From an uncultured Prochlorococcus sp. (lineage in GTDB: Bacteria; Cyanobacteriota; Cyanobacteriia; PCC-6307; Cyanobiaceae): a stretch of 39,953 nt of DNA. The notes under the pieces are model-generated. The model saw only the letters and a list, made by a program, of their open reading frames with translations. It was not told the DNA's origin and ran no database searches. The number at the start of each line of letters is the position of its first letter. Within the stretch, counting starts at the first letter, position 1. The translations under genes and the position numbers were made by a program. Of the stretch, positions 10,580 through 18,617 are shown in pieces. The stretch covers positions 1-39,953 of the forward strand of contig CACNWH010000011.1 in the NCBI GenBank assembly GCA_902624105.1. The letters are read 5' to 3'.

Positions 10580-11113
10580 ATGAAGCTTTCTGAAGAATCT
10601 ATAAATAAAGATCAAATTAATGATTTTAAGACAATAGAGCAAACTATGGAAAAGTTATCTGATGGTGCCAGAAGACTTGCCGCTCAATTAACTACTACGG
10701 CTTCTTTTAACTCTCTTTGGTCAGTTTTGACAGATTATGATCGCTTAAATCTTTTTATTCCAAATCTTTTGTCAAGCAAAAAAATTTTTAGAAACGAAAC
10801 TAATTTTCATGTAAGGCAAGTTGGCTCACAAAATTTCTTAGGTTTAAAATTTTCAGCAGAAGTATTATTGGATTTGTATGAAGAAAAAAATAATGGCTTA
10901 ATAAAATTTAACCTTATAAAGGGGGACTTCAGAAAATTTGAGGGTTATTGGAAGATACAATCAATAGCAAATTCAGGTAAAAACTCTTTAATCTATGATC
11001 TAACTGTTAAAGGATGCCAGTGGATGCCTATAGGAATGATAGAAAAAAGATTAAAGAGAGACCTCAGCGAAAACCTAATAGCAGTCGAAAGACAAGCTAA
11101 GCTTAATAGCTAG
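10580..11113 (+). CDS. START/SRPBCC-like (polyketide cyclase/Coq10-type) protein
   Basis: About 177 residues from ATG 10580. An in-frame TTG at 10574 exists, but the AGAGA ribosome-binding-like sequence ends only one base before it and is better spaced for the ATG. The pattern from about residue 30 on (ASFNSLWSVLTDYDRLNLFIPNLL, then VRQVGSQ and a C-terminal amphipathic helix with KRDLSENL) is that of the SRPBCC hydrophobic-ligand-binding fold. Cyanobacterial members are mostly conserved hypotheticals. It is divergent from petH and followed by tRNA-Glu on the other strand. Ligand and role unknown; a lipid- or pigment-carrier role would be speculation. Confidence 0.82.
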   Translation: MKLSEESINKDQINDFKTIEQTMEKLSDGARRLAAQLTTTASFNSLWSVLTDYDRLNLFIPNLLSSKKIFRNETNFHVRQVGSQNFLGLKFSAEVLLDLYEEKNNGLIKFNLIKGDFRKFEGYWKIQSIANSGKNSLIYDLTVKGCQWMPIGMIEKRLKRDLSENLIAVERQAKLNS

Positions 11114-11122
11114 ATTCAAAAA

Positions 11123-11195
11123 TAGCCCCAAGGGGATTCGAACCCCTGTCGCCTCCGTGAAAGGGAGGTGTCCTAGGCCTCTAGACGATGGGGCC
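11123..11195 (-). tRNA. trnE: tRNA-Glu (anticodon TTC)
   Basis: A 73-base cloverleaf can be folded on the minus strand. The acceptor stem pairs GGCCCCA with TGGGGCT (first pair G-U), with discriminator A. The D arm is TCGTCTAGAGGC-like, the anticodon stem is CTCCC/GGAGG with loop TTTCACG, and the T arm is AGGGG-TTCGAAT-CCCCT. The anticodon is TTC. The 3' CCA is not encoded. Besides translation, this tRNA is the substrate for glutamyl-tRNA reductase, the entry to chlorophyll and heme synthesis in cyanobacteria. Confidence 0.97.
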
Positions 11196-11237
11196 AAGGT
11201 CATAAAAATATTACCTATTAAAAAATTAAGAGTAAAG

Positions 11238-12401
11238 CTAGCCTTTCGTCAAGTCTTGTTGAGCTTTATTTTGACCTTGCCACACAGGAACTGTGAAATG
11301 GAAACATGAACCCTTGTTAAGTTCTGATACTACCCATATTCTTCCTCCATGGACTTCCACAATTCTTCTACATACTGAAAGCCCAATGCCAAAACCTGAA
11401 GTTCCTTCAGAAGTTTGTGGCAGCCTTACTTTATCGAGAAATATTCTTTCTTGTTCATTTTTTGGGATACCTGGGCCTTTGTCACAAATTGTGACTTCGA
11501 CCCATTGATTTGTTTTATGGATCATTGTAATTTTTATTGATCCAGAGTCTTCAGAAAACTTTAATGCATTTTCAATTAAATTTAAAAAAACTTGTCTCAT
11601 TCTCCTTTGGTCTGCATAAACGCTTGGAAGATCAGAAGGAATATCTGTATCAATTACAATTTTTCTTAATCTCCAGAATTTTTCTAATTCGAGAATTGCT
11701 TCTGCTGAAATATTACCCAAATCTATTTTTTGAGGATTGAAAAGAGCTTCCCATCTTGTCGTGCCTACCTCTAACAGATCCTGAGATAGAAGTTCAATTT
11801 CTTCAAGTCTCCTTTTAATTACTTCTTGTAATTTCTTTAAGTTAATTTGACCAAGTTTTTGACTTTGAACAGCTAAAGTTGCCGCTGTTAATGGTGTTCT
11901 AAGTTCATGAGCTACCATCCTGAGTAATCTCTCCTGAGACTCTATCCTTTTTGTCAAAGTCTCATTTTCCTGCCGTAAAACAAGCAGCTCATCCTCTAAA
12001 AGGATTTCTTTTTGAGTCCTAATACTATCTATTTTGGAAGCTTGTATATTTATTCCAAGATTTTTGATTAAGCCTTCTTGTTTCCATCTTGGTAGCCAAG
12101 TTTGAAGTTGTGAGTAAATATTACTCCCAGCAAAGATTTGCTTTGGATTCGGAGAAATCTTTATCAATGCAGGAATAGCAACTAATCGATGTAATTCTAA
12201 AAGTTCGGGTTGTTCTGTTGGATCTGAAATTTGTAATGATATCTTAAATTCGCAATTATCGCTCTCTAAGTAATCAACTAAAGATCTTAAATCACCTCTA
12301 GAAAGTTGGCTTCTAGCTGCAACTAGTATTAATTTTAGCTCTTTTTTATCATCCAAAAGTTTTTTAGGAGGTGTTGAAAAGCTGTCAATGCTTATAAACA
12401 C
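11238..12401 (-). CDS. sasA: clock output sensor histidine kinase SasA
   Basis: 387 residues. The N-terminal about 100 residues ([16 protein letters not shown]..., [12 protein letters not shown], then QLQTWLPRW) form a KaiB-like thioredoxin-fold domain, which in SasA docks on KaiC. A short coiled coil (about 133-160) leads to the kinase: phospho-acceptor His165 in [11 protein letters not shown]-box [11 protein letters not shown]1 CDKGPGIP and G2 [12 protein letters not shown]. It autophosphorylates in response to KaiC state and passes phosphate to RpaA to set day/night transcription. Marine Prochlorococcus is known to lack KaiA yet retain SasA. Start GTG 12401 is the only good option, but its AAGG-like sequence is too close, so the exact N-terminus is uncertain. 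Confidence 0.93.
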   Translation of the reverse strand: MFISIDSFSTPPKKLLDDKKELKLILVAARSQLSRGDLRSLVDYLESDNCEFKISLQISDPTEQPELLELHRLVAIPALIKISPNPKQIFAGSNIYSQLQTWLPRWKQEGLIKNLGINIQASKIDSIRTQKEILLEDELLVLRQENETLTKRIESQERLLRMVAHELRTPLTAATLAVQSQKLGQINLKKLQEVIKRRLEEIELLSQDLLEVGTTRWEALFNPQKIDLGNISAEAILELEKFWRLRKIVIDTDIPSDLPSVYADQRRMRQVFLNLIENALKFSEDSGSIKITMIHKTNQWVEVTICDKGPGIPKNEQERIFLDKVRLPQTSEGTSGFGIGLSVCRRIVEVHGGRIWVVSELNKGSCFHFTVPVWQGQNKAQQDLTKG

Positions 12402-12461
12402 CTTAAGATATTTAAACTAATTTTACAGATAAGCTATGAAATAGATAGAGCTTATTAGTAA

Positions 12462-13004
12462 ATGATAGCTATTAATTCAAAAAATAATTTACATTTTGGG
12501 TCATTAGATTCCCCAGAGGTGACAATAAATAGCAATCTAAGAAGGTGGTTTAAAAGAAATATTGGTTTGTGGAATTCACAGAGAATATATTTTTTAAAAG
12601 AAAAGAATAAAAATTACAATATTTGTATGAATTTAAAAATTGAACGTCTTGAAAGCAAAAAGGCATGGGAATCTCACTACAAATTCACTTGGAACCCTTC
12701 CGATAAATACTCTTTTTTCGAAGATAATCCAGAATATAAAGAAAGCGGGGTAATGAAAGCATATCTCCAAGGTCATCAATTAATAAGAGAAAATTTTTAC
12801 TTAAGTGATAAAAAGGGGATTTCAAACATAAGACAAGTTGATGAACATGAAATGATTTTTGAATCAACTTATGATGATTGGTATATTCTTGAACATACAA
12901 GACTTGTTGATATGGATAATTTAAGATTTAGAGTAATTTATTCCTGGAATAAAAATAAACTTAAAATTGTTGAGAGTCATCATGAAACAAGGTTAGTGTC
13001 ATGA
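12462..13004 (+). CDS. lipocalin-like protein, possibly related to CpeS/CpcS bilin lyases
   Basis: 180 residues, start ATG 12462, divergent from sasA with a 60-base gap. Near the N-terminus the motif RRWFKRNIGLWNSQR resembles the opening of CpcS/CpeS chromophore lyases (an aromatic pair, Gly-x-Trp-x-Ser-x-Arg). The rest is rich in alternating hydrophobic/polar beta strands ending in YSWNKNKL...HHETRL, consistent with a small beta-barrel. There is no signal peptide or membrane helix. I do not see the full CpeS pattern, so the family link is tentative. A bilin- or other tetrapyrrole-binding role would be unexpected but not impossible in a lineage that has lost most phycobiliproteins. Confidence 0.55.
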   Translation: MIAINSKNNLHFGSLDSPEVTINSNLRRWFKRNIGLWNSQRIYFLKEKNKNYNICMNLKIERLESKKAWESHYKFTWNPSDKYSFFEDNPEYKESGVMKAYLQGHQLIRENFYLSDKKGISNIRQVDEHEMIFESTYDDWYILEHTRLVDMDNLRFRVIYSWNKNKLKIVESHHETRLVS

Positions 13005-13067
13005 TTGATAAATTTAAATAATTTAAAAAAATTTAATGTTATCTTTGTACTAATAATAAAAAATTAA

Positions 13068-13526
13068 ATGAAATTTGGTTTAAAGTCTCTGAAATTATTT
13101 AAAGTATTAATTTATCCGATTTGTTTGTCTGGTTTTATTTTGGATATAAATTTATTTAATCAAGATATTAATGCTAATCAAAAACTTAAACCTGCGATAG
13201 AGGAAGATCTATACTTGTATAGAGGAATGGGAGCCTCCTACCTTTGTATAGCTTCTAAAGCTGGTATTGAGTTCGAGAAGGCTATTGGAGTCGCTACAGC
13301 TACTTACGTGCAGGTCTTAGAGGGAAAACATGGAGGACTAATAAAAGAATTGGGAGACAAGAAATTAGAAAGGGAGAAGTTATTCGCTGGCGCTAATTTC
13401 CAAATTGTTGAGACTGCTTTAAAATATTGCCCAGAGAGTATACCTGAAGATGTAACAAAAACTGTCAATAAGATATTAATTGATAACCAACCTGTTAAAA
13501 AAAATAAAAAAAATAAAAAGAAATGA
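13068..13526 (+). CDS. small exported protein with Lys-rich tail, unknown function
   Basis: 152 residues. Residues 1-36 look like a signal peptide: a basic start (MKFGLKSLKLFK), a hydrophobic core LIYPICLSGFIL and a probable cleavage near NANQK. The mature part is mostly helical, with one Cys in YLCIASK and one in KYCPES that could form a disulfide. The tail is almost pure Lys/Asn (from about 142 on), encoded by an A-rich low-complexity run at about 13495-13523. Similar short proteins in Prochlorococcus have at times been labelled class-II cAMP phosphodiesterase, but I see none of that family's metal-binding His motifs and do not support that name. Convergent with prs, 11 bases apart. Confidence 0.72.
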   Translation: MKFGLKSLKLFKVLIYPICLSGFILDINLFNQDINANQKLKPAIEEDLYLYRGMGASYLCIASKAGIEFEKAIGVATATYVQVLEGKHGGLIKELGDKKLEREKLFAGANFQIVETALKYCPESIPEDVTKTVNKILIDNQPVKKNKKNKKK

Positions 13527-13537
13527 AAACTAATAAA

Positions 13538-14533
13538 CTATCTAAACATTGAGCTTACAGAACTTTCTTCATGAATTCTCCATATAGCTTCACCCAACAT
13601 ATTAGCGACTGATAATACTTTTAATTGTGGGAAATATACTTTTTGGGAGACTGGAATACTATTGGTTACGATTACTTGTTCAAATAAATTCTTGACACTA
13701 AGTCTTTCATGAGCTGGAGGAGAAAAAACTGCATGAGACGCACATGCAAAAACTTTTTCTGCTCCCTCTCTTTTCAATAAATTTGCGCCAGAACAGATGG
13801 TTCCTCCAGTATCAATCATGTCATCTATTAAGATTGCTGTTTTACCTTTTACTTCACCAATAACAGTTAAACTCTCGGAAATATTGTGAGCGGATCTCCT
13901 CTTATCAATAATTGCTAAAGGCGCATCTTTCATAAGTTTTGCGAAGGCTCTAGCTCTAGCAACTCCTCCAACATCAGGTGAGACTACTACTACTTCTCTT
14001 AGATTTAAGGACTCTAAATAATCAATTAAAACTGGTGAACCATATATGTGATCACAAGGTATATCAAAGTAACCTTGTATCTGAGCAGAATGTAAGTCCA
14101 TTGCTAATACTCTATCAACTCCTGATTTCTCTAATAAATTAGCAGTTAATTTTGCTGTAATAGATTCTCTCCCTGAGGTCTTTCTATCTGCTCTTGCATA
14201 TCCAAAATAGGGGATAACGGCTGTTATTTGCCTAGCTGAAGCTCTTTTACAGGCATCAACCATTATCATAAGTTCCATCAAACTATCATTTACTGGGGCA
14301 CAGGTTGGTTGTATAAGGAATACATCACAACCCCTTATAGACTGTTGAATTTGAACATAAAGTTCACCATCTGCAAATTTTTTAGAAATTAGGGGGACAT
14401 TTTTTATACCTAAATAAGTTGCAATTTCATTTGCTAGGTTAGGATTTGAGGTGCCACTCACTAGCCTAAGACGACTATTATTTAAATTAAAGTTTGGCTG
14501 ATCGCTTTGCACTGCCGTGATAAAACTTGTCAC
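13538..14533 (-). CDS. prs: ribose-phosphate pyrophosphokinase (PRPP synthetase)
   Basis: 331 residues. It makes phosphoribosyl pyrophosphate from ribose-5-phosphate and ATP for purine, pyrimidine, His, Trp and NAD synthesis. Seen in sequence: the N-terminal GTSNPNLANEIATYLG segment, the flexible-loop region YARADRKTSGRE, the DLHSAQIQGYFDIP metal-binding helix, PDVGGVARARA, and the PRPP-loop LIDDMIDTGGTI. The start is GTG 14533, which gives the family's usual length; a -10-like GATAAT lies about 40 bases upstream on the minus strand. The 237-base divergent region to malQ probably holds both promoters. Confidence 0.97.
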   Translation of the reverse strand: MTSFITAVQSDQPNFNLNNSRLRLVSGTSNPNLANEIATYLGIKNVPLISKKFADGELYVQIQQSIRGCDVFLIQPTCAPVNDSLMELMIMVDACKRASARQITAVIPYFGYARADRKTSGRESITAKLTANLLEKSGVDRVLAMDLHSAQIQGYFDIPCDHIYGSPVLIDYLESLNLREVVVVSPDVGGVARARAFAKLMKDAPLAIIDKRRSAHNISESLTVIGEVKGKTAILIDDMIDTGGTICSGANLLKREGAEKVFACASHAVFSPPAHERLSVKNLFEQVIVTNSIPVSQKVYFPQLKVLSVANMLGEAIWRIHEESSVSSMFR

Positions 14534-14770
14534 GAAATTTGCAACTTAAAGTACACATTATTATCCTAGTCTTATTTATGAGTTTGTCACAAGTTTTTTA
14601 TTACTTAAGTTAAAAACTTCATAACTATATAAATATTCTTATTACCTGAAACTTAGTAAAAATTTTTTAAAGATGATCACAAAATTTGTTTACTTATAAT
14701 TTTTAAGATATTTTTTAAAAAGAGGTATTTTAAGAATAAATTTTAGTTTTCTCTAAACTATCAATTAGGT
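14534..14770. promoter_or_regulatory. 237-base divergent intergenic region between prs and malQ
   Basis: This is the longest gap without a gene in the window. It is very AT-rich, has several TATAAT-like hexamers on both strands (for example a GATAAT on the minus strand near 14560), and separates two outward-reading genes, so it should contain both promoters. I see no clear operator, riboswitch, small-RNA fold or short ORF with a convincing ribosome binding site. The function is inferred from gene arrangement only. Confidence 0.4.
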
Positions 14771-16288
14771 ATGCGTTTAAATTTTGATCCTTTAAAAAAA
14801 TATACAGGAATTCTTGTGCATCCATCAAGTCTTCCTGGAGGGAGTTATTGCGGCACTTTCGGCAATTCTGTAAAAGATTGGATTCAAATTCTTTCAATTT
14901 ATAAAATTAATACTTGGCAATTTTTGCCTCTTTCTCCAACTGATTCAGTGGGTTCACCATACAGTTCACCATCAAGTTTTGCACTTAATCCCTGGTTCTT
15001 AGATGTTGAAGAATTAACAAATAATAATTTTATTAAACAGTCCCAACAAGTTAAAAAAATTCAATTAGATGCTAAAAATTTAAATACTTTTCAATTTAAG
15101 GTTGCTGATGAATTATCAAAAATCATTGGAAATCTTTTGATTGATTCATGGGAATTACAATCTTCTGATAAAAAAGATCAATTTTATGTTTGGTGTAAGA
15201 ATAATTCTTGGGTTAATGATTTTTCTGTGTTTATGACACTTAAGGAGGAATTTAATTTTTCAGCATGGTGGAATTGGCCAGAGGACTTTAAATATAAAAA
15301 TAAGTTAGCAATTGAACAATGGGAAAAAAATAATACTAAGCCTATTCTTCAAAGGAAATTAATTCAATGGCATTTAGATAGGCAATGGTTAAAGTTAAAA
15401 AGGTTTGCACAAATAAAAGGAATAAGTTTGATTGGTGATTTACCCTTTTATGTTTCTAGGGATAGTGTGGATGTTTGGAGTAATAAGTCTCTATTTTCCA
15501 TATCTCCCAGTGGAGAATTATATTTCCAAAGTGGAGTGCCCCCTGATTACTTTTCTTCAACTGGGCAACTTTGGGGGACACCTGTATATTTATGGGAAAA
15601 ACATAAGGAAACACATTTTGAATGGTGGAAACAAAGGTTCAAAAGACAGTTTGAATTAGTAGATATTTTAAGATTAGATCACTTTCGTGCTTTGTCAGGG
15701 TATTGGAGAATAGATGGAAAAGCTAAAGATGCAGTAAGCGGAAATTGGATTAATTCACCAGGTAAAGAGTTGCTAAATTCTATAAAAGATTTTCTAAATG
15801 TTGAGAATTTACCTATTATTGCAGAAGATCTAGGGATAATAAATCAAGATGTTATTGATTTAAGGAGACAATTTGGATTACCTGGTATGAAAATATTACA
15901 ATTTGCATTTGATGGAAATGAAGAAAATCCCTATTTACCTAAAAATATAAATGGAAACAATTGGGTGGTTTATACAGGTACACATGATAATTCTACTACG
16001 TTATCTTGGTGGAATGAATTAGACAAAAATATCAAAGAAACTGTGCAAAAAGAATTCTCTTTAGCAAATAATCCATCTTGGGAATTGATAAAATTAGGGA
16101 TGAAAACTCAGGCTAATTTATTTATTGCACCTATTCAGGATATTTTATGCTTGGATGATTCCAGTAGAATTAATAAGCCTGGGACTAAAAAAAATAATTG
16201 GAAATGGAAAATTAATACATCACTTTCAGAAATTAAACCATTCTTAAGAAAGTATGGTGAACTTGGGCAAAAATACAACAGAGTTTAG
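14771..16288 (+). CDS. malQ: 4-alpha-glucanotransferase (disproportionating enzyme)
   Basis: 505 residues, normal for the bacterial GH77 amylomaltase. It transfers alpha-1,4-glucan segments between malto-oligosaccharides during glycogen turnover. Visible motifs are HPSSLPGG-YCGTFG at the N-terminus, the nucleophile Asp in ILRLDHFRAL, the acid/base Glu in IIAEDLG and the HDN triad in YTGTHDNSTT. Start ATG 14771 has only a weak AGG nearby. It is followed, convergently and 2 bases away, by the RodZ-like gene. It works with zwf/opcA at the level of night-time carbon use, although it is not in their transcript. Confidence 0.96.
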   Translation: MRLNFDPLKKYTGILVHPSSLPGGSYCGTFGNSVKDWIQILSIYKINTWQFLPLSPTDSVGSPYSSPSSFALNPWFLDVEELTNNNFIKQSQQVKKIQLDAKNLNTFQFKVADELSKIIGNLLIDSWELQSSDKKDQFYVWCKNNSWVNDFSVFMTLKEEFNFSAWWNWPEDFKYKNKLAIEQWEKNNTKPILQRKLIQWHLDRQWLKLKRFAQIKGISLIGDLPFYVSRDSVDVWSNKSLFSISPSGELYFQSGVPPDYFSSTGQLWGTPVYLWEKHKETHFEWWKQRFKRQFELVDILRLDHFRALSGYWRIDGKAKDAVSGNWINSPGKELLNSIKDFLNVENLPIIAEDLGIINQDVIDLRRQFGLPGMKILQFAFDGNEENPYLPKNINGNNWVVYTGTHDNSTTLSWWNELDKNIKETVQKEFSLANNPSWELIKLGMKTQANLFIAPIQDILCLDDSSRINKPGTKKNNWKWKINTSLSEIKPFLRKYGELGQKYNRV

Positions 16289-16290
16289 TC

Positions 16291-16773
16291 TTAAAAATCA
16301 ATACTTGTTTTTTCTATATATTTAAATTCGATTACCCTATTATTTAAGTAAAAACTGTTAAGTACAAATATTGAAATTATTAGTAAAAGTAAATAGATAA
16401 AACTACCTTGCCAAGAATTGAAAAGATCAATTTTAGTAAATGTAAAATTTCTTTTTATTATTTTATTTGGAATATAATCTTTTTTAATTAATTTAATAAG
16501 TATGAATTTCTCTAAAGAGAGACATTCTTCTAATTTTAAAAGTATTGATCTTATAAAAGGATATGGAGGTATTAATTCTTTTACATTATTCTCTATTCCC
16601 AAAATTGTCGATATAGGAATTTTTGAGAGGAATGATAAATCTTCAATAGATAAATTTTTTTTAACTCTACTTTCTTTAATAATATTCCCAATATTTATAT
16701 AAGGATCAACAATATTATCTCTTTTCTTTTTTATCTTTAGTTTTTCAAATTTTTTAAAATTGAATAATTTCAC
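16291..16773 (-). CDS. RodZ-like membrane protein with Xre-type helix-turn-helix, short periplasmic part
   Basis: 160 residues. A basic N-terminus leads to an Xre/HTH_25 domain at about 29-95: GNIIKESRVKKNLSIEDLS..., then IPISTILGIE, then PPYPFIRSIL, which is the RodZ pattern. A single membrane helix follows at about 124-142. RodZ anchors MreB filaments for rod or oval cell shape. The usual C-terminal periplasmic domain of 100 residues or more is absent: only about 18 residues follow the helix. Start GTG 16773 with a GAGG ribosome binding site. It is 119 bases downstream of the ABC1 kinase on the same strand. A DNA-binding regulator anchored in the membrane is the alternative reading. Confidence 0.72.
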   Translation of the reverse strand: MKLFNFKKFEKLKIKKKRDNIVDPYINIGNIIKESRVKKNLSIEDLSFLSKIPISTILGIENNVKELIPPYPFIRSILLKLEECLSLEKFILIKLIKKDYIPNKIIKRNFTFTKIDLFNSWQGSFIYLLLLIISIFVLNSFYLNNRVIEFKYIEKTSIDF

Positions 16774-16892
16774 TTAATATCCTCAAAATTAAGGTTTCTT
16801 AATTAAATATTTGACAGATCACTTATGAAGATATTCATTAATCGGTTATTATAAATATCATAGTTATATTAACTTATAAAAAAAATTTATAA

Positions 16893-18536
16893 TTAAACTG
16901 GAGCAATTATTTTCTTAACAGCATTTTTTGCAAGTTTTATGGGACTAAATGTATCCTTCAGGAGTATGAATAATTTTTCTACATCTTTCAACACGATTTT
17001 ATCATTTTTTATTAGACTTAATAAAAGATTTTTTCTTACTTCTGATCCCTTTTCGCCAGCAAATAACTTGAGACTTGCGTTTGCTACTGGAATTAAGTCG
17101 GCATTAATATCTACGGAATCTTTGAAAAGAATATTTAAAAGACTTTCTAATTTATCAATTTGAATTCTTCCATCTTTATCAAAAATTACTTCAAGCAATA
17201 TATCAACAATTTCATCTGAATTATCTGTTAGAAGTTTCTTCGCAATGTATGGATATGCAATTCTCACAATCTTAAACTCTGGATCAAGTCTAAGAGCTAA
17301 GCCTTCTTGGCTTACTACCGCTCTAATTATTAGTGCAAATCTGCTTGGAACTCTAAAAGGATAAGCATACATTAATTTTGAAAATTTATCTGTGATCTCT
17401 TTAAAATTAAAATTCCCAACCTTTTTCCCAAGAGAATCTCCTAATACTTCTTTTAGGGGATCAACAAGTAACTCAAGATCTTGATCAGCACTTAAAAAAC
17501 CTAACTTTTGGAAGTCTTTTGCTAGCAATAAGAATTCATCATTAATAAGATGAACAATAGCTTTAATAAGAGTTAATCTATCAAAATCAGAAATGGAATC
17601 CATCATCCCAAAATCTACATAAGCTATATTTCCATTCTTTTGGTCCCCACCTCTAAGCGCGAACATATTACCAGGATGAGGATCCGCGTGAAAATATCCA
17701 TATTCGAAAAGTTGTTGAAGACCACTAATTACTCCTGTTCTAATAAATGAAGATGGTATTAAGTTATTTTGCTCTATCTCGTTACGATCTTTTAATTTAA
17801 CCCCTTCAATCCAAGATGTGGTAATAACTTTTTTTGATGAAAAAGATTTTTCTACTTTTGGAATAATGACTTGAGGATTATTTTTAAATAATTTGGCAAA
17901 TTTATCTGCATTTTTTGCTTCTTTCTCATAATTAATTTCTTCGAACAAAGCCTTGCCAAATTCATCTATTATTTCCCCAATACCTACTCCTATATTTAAA
18001 GGCAAAAAAGGAGCTAAAATTTTTGTAATTAATTTTAAGATAACAATATCTCTTTTTATTATAAATTCTAAATTTGGCCTTTGTACCTTAACTGCAACAT
18101 AATAATTACTACTTATTTTGGCTTTATAAACTTGTCCAAGACTTGCAGAAGCTATTGGCTTATTAGGAAATTCATCAAATAAAATATTTGCCGGAGAGCC
18201 AAATTCTCTTTCTATTATTCTTAAAGCGACTTTATGCTCAAATGGTGGTAAGTTATCTTGTAAATTTGTTAGCTCAGTAAGCCAATCTTGTCTAACTAAA
18301 TCTGGTCTTGTTGATAATGCTTGTCCAAGTTTTATGTAGCAAGGTCCTAAATCAGTTATTACGTTAAAAAGGTATTTTGATAAATCTTTTTGAATTTTTT
18401 TGTCTTTACTAGCACCTTGAAATAATAATCTTAAGAGAAAGAAAAAAATAGTTAGCAATATATATATAATTCTTGGAATTAGAATCCATGGTCTTAGTAA
18501 TAGCCAAATTAGGTTCTTGTTAGGAGTATATTGCAT
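16893..18536 (-). CDS. ABC1/UbiB-family atypical kinase
   Basis: 547 residues. The atypical kinase core has the KxGQ motif in CYIKLGQALSTRPDLV, the Ala-rich nucleotide loop ASLGQVYKAK, catalytic Lys in VAVKVQRP, the HADPHPGN catalytic loop and the YVDFGMM metal motif. An N-terminal hydrophobic segment lies at about 17-38. Family members (UbiB/Coq8, plastid ABC1K) act in quinone biosynthesis or storage and lipid homeostasis, and cyanobacteria have several paralogues. A plastoquinone or tocopherol link is likely but is inferred from the family. Start ATG 18536; divergent from the decarboxylase with an 81-base gap. Cyanobacterial ABC1 genes are often annotated as ubiB or aarF, but I cannot tell which paralogue this is. 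Confidence 0.92.
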   Translation of the reverse strand: MQYTPNKNLIWLLLRPWILIPRIIYILLTIFFFLLRLLFQGASKDKKIQKDLSKYLFNVITDLGPCYIKLGQALSTRPDLVRQDWLTELTNLQDNLPPFEHKVALRIIEREFGSPANILFDEFPNKPIASASLGQVYKAKISSNYYVAVKVQRPNLEFIIKRDIVILKLITKILAPFLPLNIGVGIGEIIDEFGKALFEEINYEKEAKNADKFAKLFKNNPQVIIPKVEKSFSSKKVITTSWIEGVKLKDRNEIEQNNLIPSSFIRTGVISGLQQLFEYGYFHADPHPGNMFALRGGDQKNGNIAYVDFGMMDSISDFDRLTLIKAIVHLINDEFLLLAKDFQKLGFLSADQDLELLVDPLKEVLGDSLGKKVGNFNFKEITDKFSKLMYAYPFRVPSRFALIIRAVVSQEGLALRLDPEFKIVRIAYPYIAKKLLTDNSDEIVDILLEVIFDKDGRIQIDKLESLLNILFKDSVDINADLIPVANASLKLFAGEKGSEVRKNLLLSLIKNDKIVLKDVEKLFILLKDTFSPIKLAKNAVKKIIAPV

Positions 18537-18617
18537 TTCTAAATCAATTAGTTGTTTAATGATAGCGAAAAGAGCAAATAATCTTTACATAAATTCTATA
18601 AGAGTCAAAATTACTTT

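Noticed and set aside
13068-13526. Annotation as class-II cAMP phosphodiesterase
   Set aside because: No metal-binding His cluster is present and the protein is a short exported one; the name cannot be supported.
16811-16840. Perfect TTGACA -35 hexamer on the plus strand
   Set aside because: No matching -10 at 16-18 bases and no plus-strand gene follows; downstream is the antisense of the ABC1 kinase gene. Chance match in AT-rich sequence.
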